Of a stretch of DNA of 7,569 bases, positions 6,381 to 7,569 are shown one piece after another. Position numbers and translations under genes: made by a program. The notes under the pieces were generated by a model. That model was not told where the DNA came from. It saw only the letters and a program-made list of their open reading frames with translations, and ran no database searches. The stretch's first letter is position 1. The number at the start of each line of letters is the position of its first letter. Source of the DNA: Variovorax sp. (lineage in GTDB: Bacteria; Pseudomonadota; Gammaproteobacteria; Burkholderiales; Burkholderiaceae_C); NCBI GenBank assembly GCA_028292835.1, contig JAQGLP010000220.1, positions 1 to 7,569 of the forward strand. Reading direction: 5' to 3'.

Positions 6381-7352
6381 TTACTTGACGACGACCTTGG
6401 CCGACTTGACCAGTTCGTCCGGGAGCGTCACGCCTTGCTTCTGCGCGGCGCCCGGGTTGACGTGCAGCTCGAAGGTGGTGCTGGTTTGCGAGGCGATCTT
6501 GCCCGGGGCCTCGCCGTTGAGGATGCGCGCCGCGATCTTGCCGGTCTGGCGGCCGATGTCGTAGTAGTTCAGGCCCAGCGCCGCGACGGCGCCGCGCTTG
6601 ACCGCGTCGGTATCGGCCGCGATGACCGGGATCTTGGCCTGCTGGGCCACCTTGGCGATGCCCTCGAACGCCGACATCACGTTGTTGTCGGTCGGCGCGT
6701 AGATCGCGTCGACCTTGCCGACCAGGCTCTGCGCCGCGCTGGCCACATCGACGGTGCGCGCCGCGGCGCCCTCCACCAGCGTCAGGCCGGCGGCCGGCAT
6801 GGCCTTCTTCAGCGCCTCGATGATCGCCACCGAATTGGCTTCGCCCGGGCTGTAGATCACGCCGACGCGCTTGGCATTCGGAACGATCCGCTTGATCAGC
6901 TCGAGGTGCTTGTCCAGCGGCGACAGGTCGGACACGCCGGTGACGTTGGTGCCCGACGCCTCCCAGCTCTTGACCAGCTTGGCCGCGACCGGGTCGGTGA
7001 CCGCGCTGTAGACGACGGGGATGTCCTTGGTCGCCGCCACCACGGCCTGGGCCGATGGCGTTGCGATGACGACGATCACGTCCGGCCGTTCTCCGACGTA
7101 CTTGCGGGCGATCTGCGCCGCCGTGCCGTTGTTGCCCTGGGCGCTCTGGTATTCGTATTTCAGGTTCTTGCCGGCTTCGAAGCCGGCGGACTTCAGCTCG
7201 TCCTTGACGCCATCGCGCACCGCGTCGAGCGCCTTGTGTTCGACGATCGCCGTGACCGCCACTGACTTGTCCGCGGCATGGCTGGGGGCGGCGAGGGCGG
7301 CCAGCGCGAAGGCGACGAGCGCCAGAGGGGTACGCAAGAAAGAATGTTGCAC
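6381..7352 (-). CDS. ABC transporter substrate-binding protein (TrpX/ABC_sub_bind family)
   Basis: A 323-residue periplasmic binding protein of the COG2984 type. A GTG at 7352 is chosen as start: it has AGGA five bases upstream and places a signal peptide right at the N-terminus (QHSFLRT, a hydrophobic core LALVAFALAALAA, then PSHA|ADKS). The frame stays open to 7487, but the 45 added residues are unlike a secretion signal and run through the control region. There is no lipobox cysteine, so the mature protein should be soluble. The mature part starts VAVTAIVEHKALDAVRDGVK, and further conserved-looking segments are NGTAAQIARKYVGERPDVIVV, VYSAVTDPVAA and YAPTDNN, typical of this two-lobe family, of which S. 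pneumoniae TrpX is a known tryptophan-uptake member. With the downstream catabolic genes, Phe, Tyr or Trp is the likely ligand, but specificity cannot be read from sequence. Confidence 0.9.
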   Translation of the reverse strand: MQHSFLRTPLALVAFALAALAAPSHAADKSVAVTAIVEHKALDAVRDGVKDELKSAGFEAGKNLKYEYQSAQGNNGTAAQIARKYVGERPDVIVVIATPSAQAVVAATKDIPVVYSAVTDPVAAKLVKSWEASGTNVTGVSDLSPLDKHLELIKRIVPNAKRVGVIYSPGEANSVAIIEALKKAMPAAGLTLVEGAAARTVDVASAAQSLVGKVDAIYAPTDNNVMSAFEGIAKVAQQAKIPVIAADTDAVKRGAVAALGLNYYDIGRQTGKIAARILNGEAPGKIASQTSTTFELHVNPGAAQKQGVTLPDELVKSAKVVVK

Positions 7353-7554
7353 GTGGATCCTGATGAAGAGTGGGCCGAGGGGTTCAATGTCGAAAAACCG
7401 CTCTGGCCGAGAACCGTTGAATTCCCATCGCCGAGCCGCTTTCTGAGAGGAGAAGTGTGAGCCGCGGCACGAAAAATCGGCTCTCATTACAGGTCGGGGC
7501 TAACCCTCGGGCAGGAAATATGATTGCGCGTTGCATTCATTGAAGGAGAGGATC
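7353..7554. promoter_or_regulatory. Divergent control region
   Basis: About 200 bases with no supported gene, between the operon's first gene (minus) and a divergent plus-strand start. For the plus gene, TATGAT (7519-7524) is a good -10 match, but no convincing -35 sits at the right distance. It overlaps an imperfect inverted repeat, ATGATTGC (7520-7527) and GCATTCAT (7533-7540), 7 of 8 paired, a possible operator. Further in, GAGCCGC occurs twice in the same direction (7433-7439, 7459-7465) and CGGCTC once inverted (7478-7483). I found no good sigma-70 pair, TyrR-type box or sigma-54 site for the minus-strand operon. Being the only sizeable non-coding stretch upstream, it most likely carries the operon promoter. 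Confidence 0.45.
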
Positions 7555-7569
7555 TTGTACGAGCTTGAT
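7555..7569 (+). CDS. Start of a divergent gene, first five codons (possible Lrp/AsnC-type regulator)
   Basis: AAGGAG (7543-7548) followed six bases later by TTG gives fMet-Tyr-Glu-Leu-Asp to the window edge. The strong ribosome binding site at good spacing is the main evidence that a gene begins here. An opening with xELD is common in Lrp/AsnC regulators, and these often sit divergent to amino acid catabolic operons, but five residues cannot establish a family. The gene itself lies outside the window. Confidence 0.45.

Noticed and set aside
7467..7484. Possible sigma-54 promoter (GGCAC...GGC) as in Pseudomonas phh control
   Set aside because: The GG and GC elements are 12 bases apart instead of 10, and the TTGC half is missing.
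7353..7487. 45-residue N-terminal extension of the substrate-binding protein
   Set aside because: It would bury the signal peptide. The GTG at 7352 has a good ribosome binding site and puts the signal at the N-terminus.
7520..7543. Seven-codon mini-frame (MIARCIH) ending at the ribosome binding site of the divergent gene, a possible leader peptide
   Set aside because: Its ATG overlaps the likely -10 TATGAT, so it would usually not be transcribed. It has no run of aromatic codons as expected of an attenuator.

Overview
The window is GC-rich with strong GC bias at third codon positions. The proteins look like those of a betaproteobacterium, probably Burkholderiales; this rests on recalled protein resemblance and base composition, not on a search. 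Nearly all of it is one block of genes on the minus strand, read from about 7352 down to 152, with gaps of roughly 135, 46, 34, 61, 6 and 1 bases. That spacing suggests a single operon.

In transcription order the block holds: (1) a periplasmic substrate-binding protein with a signal peptide (7352-6381); (2) an ABC permease and ATPase of the TrpXYZ/COG4120-COG1101 type, here read as one 575-residue frame (6245-4518); (3) a Glu/Leu/Phe/Val-family amino acid dehydrogenase (4471-3245); (4) 4-hydroxyphenylpyruvate dioxygenase (3210-2134); (5) pterin-4a-carbinolamine dehydratase PhhB (2072-1758); (6) phenylalanine 4-hydroxylase PhhA (1751-858); (7) a short-chain dehydrogenase (856-152) whose conserved residues resemble animal quinonoid dihydropteridine reductase. 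Read as a pathway: import of aromatic amino acids, Phe to Tyr with a recycled pterin cofactor, Tyr to 4-hydroxyphenylpyruvate (proposed job of the dehydrogenase), then homogentisate. No homogentisate dioxygenase, maleylacetoacetate isomerase, fumarylacetoacetase or aromatic aminotransferase lies in the window.

The left edge (1-111) holds the first 37 codons of an IS5-family transposase on the same strand, starting only about 40 bases after the last operon gene stops. The right edge (7353-7554) is the presumed control region, followed by the first five codons of a divergent plus-strand gene with a strong ribosome binding site and a TTG start (7555 onward).

The points most worth checking are the dihydropteridine-reductase signature in the SDR beside PhhA/PhhB, the frame change at a run of seven G (minus strand) that fuses permease to ATPase, and the amino acid dehydrogenase in the place of the usual transaminase.
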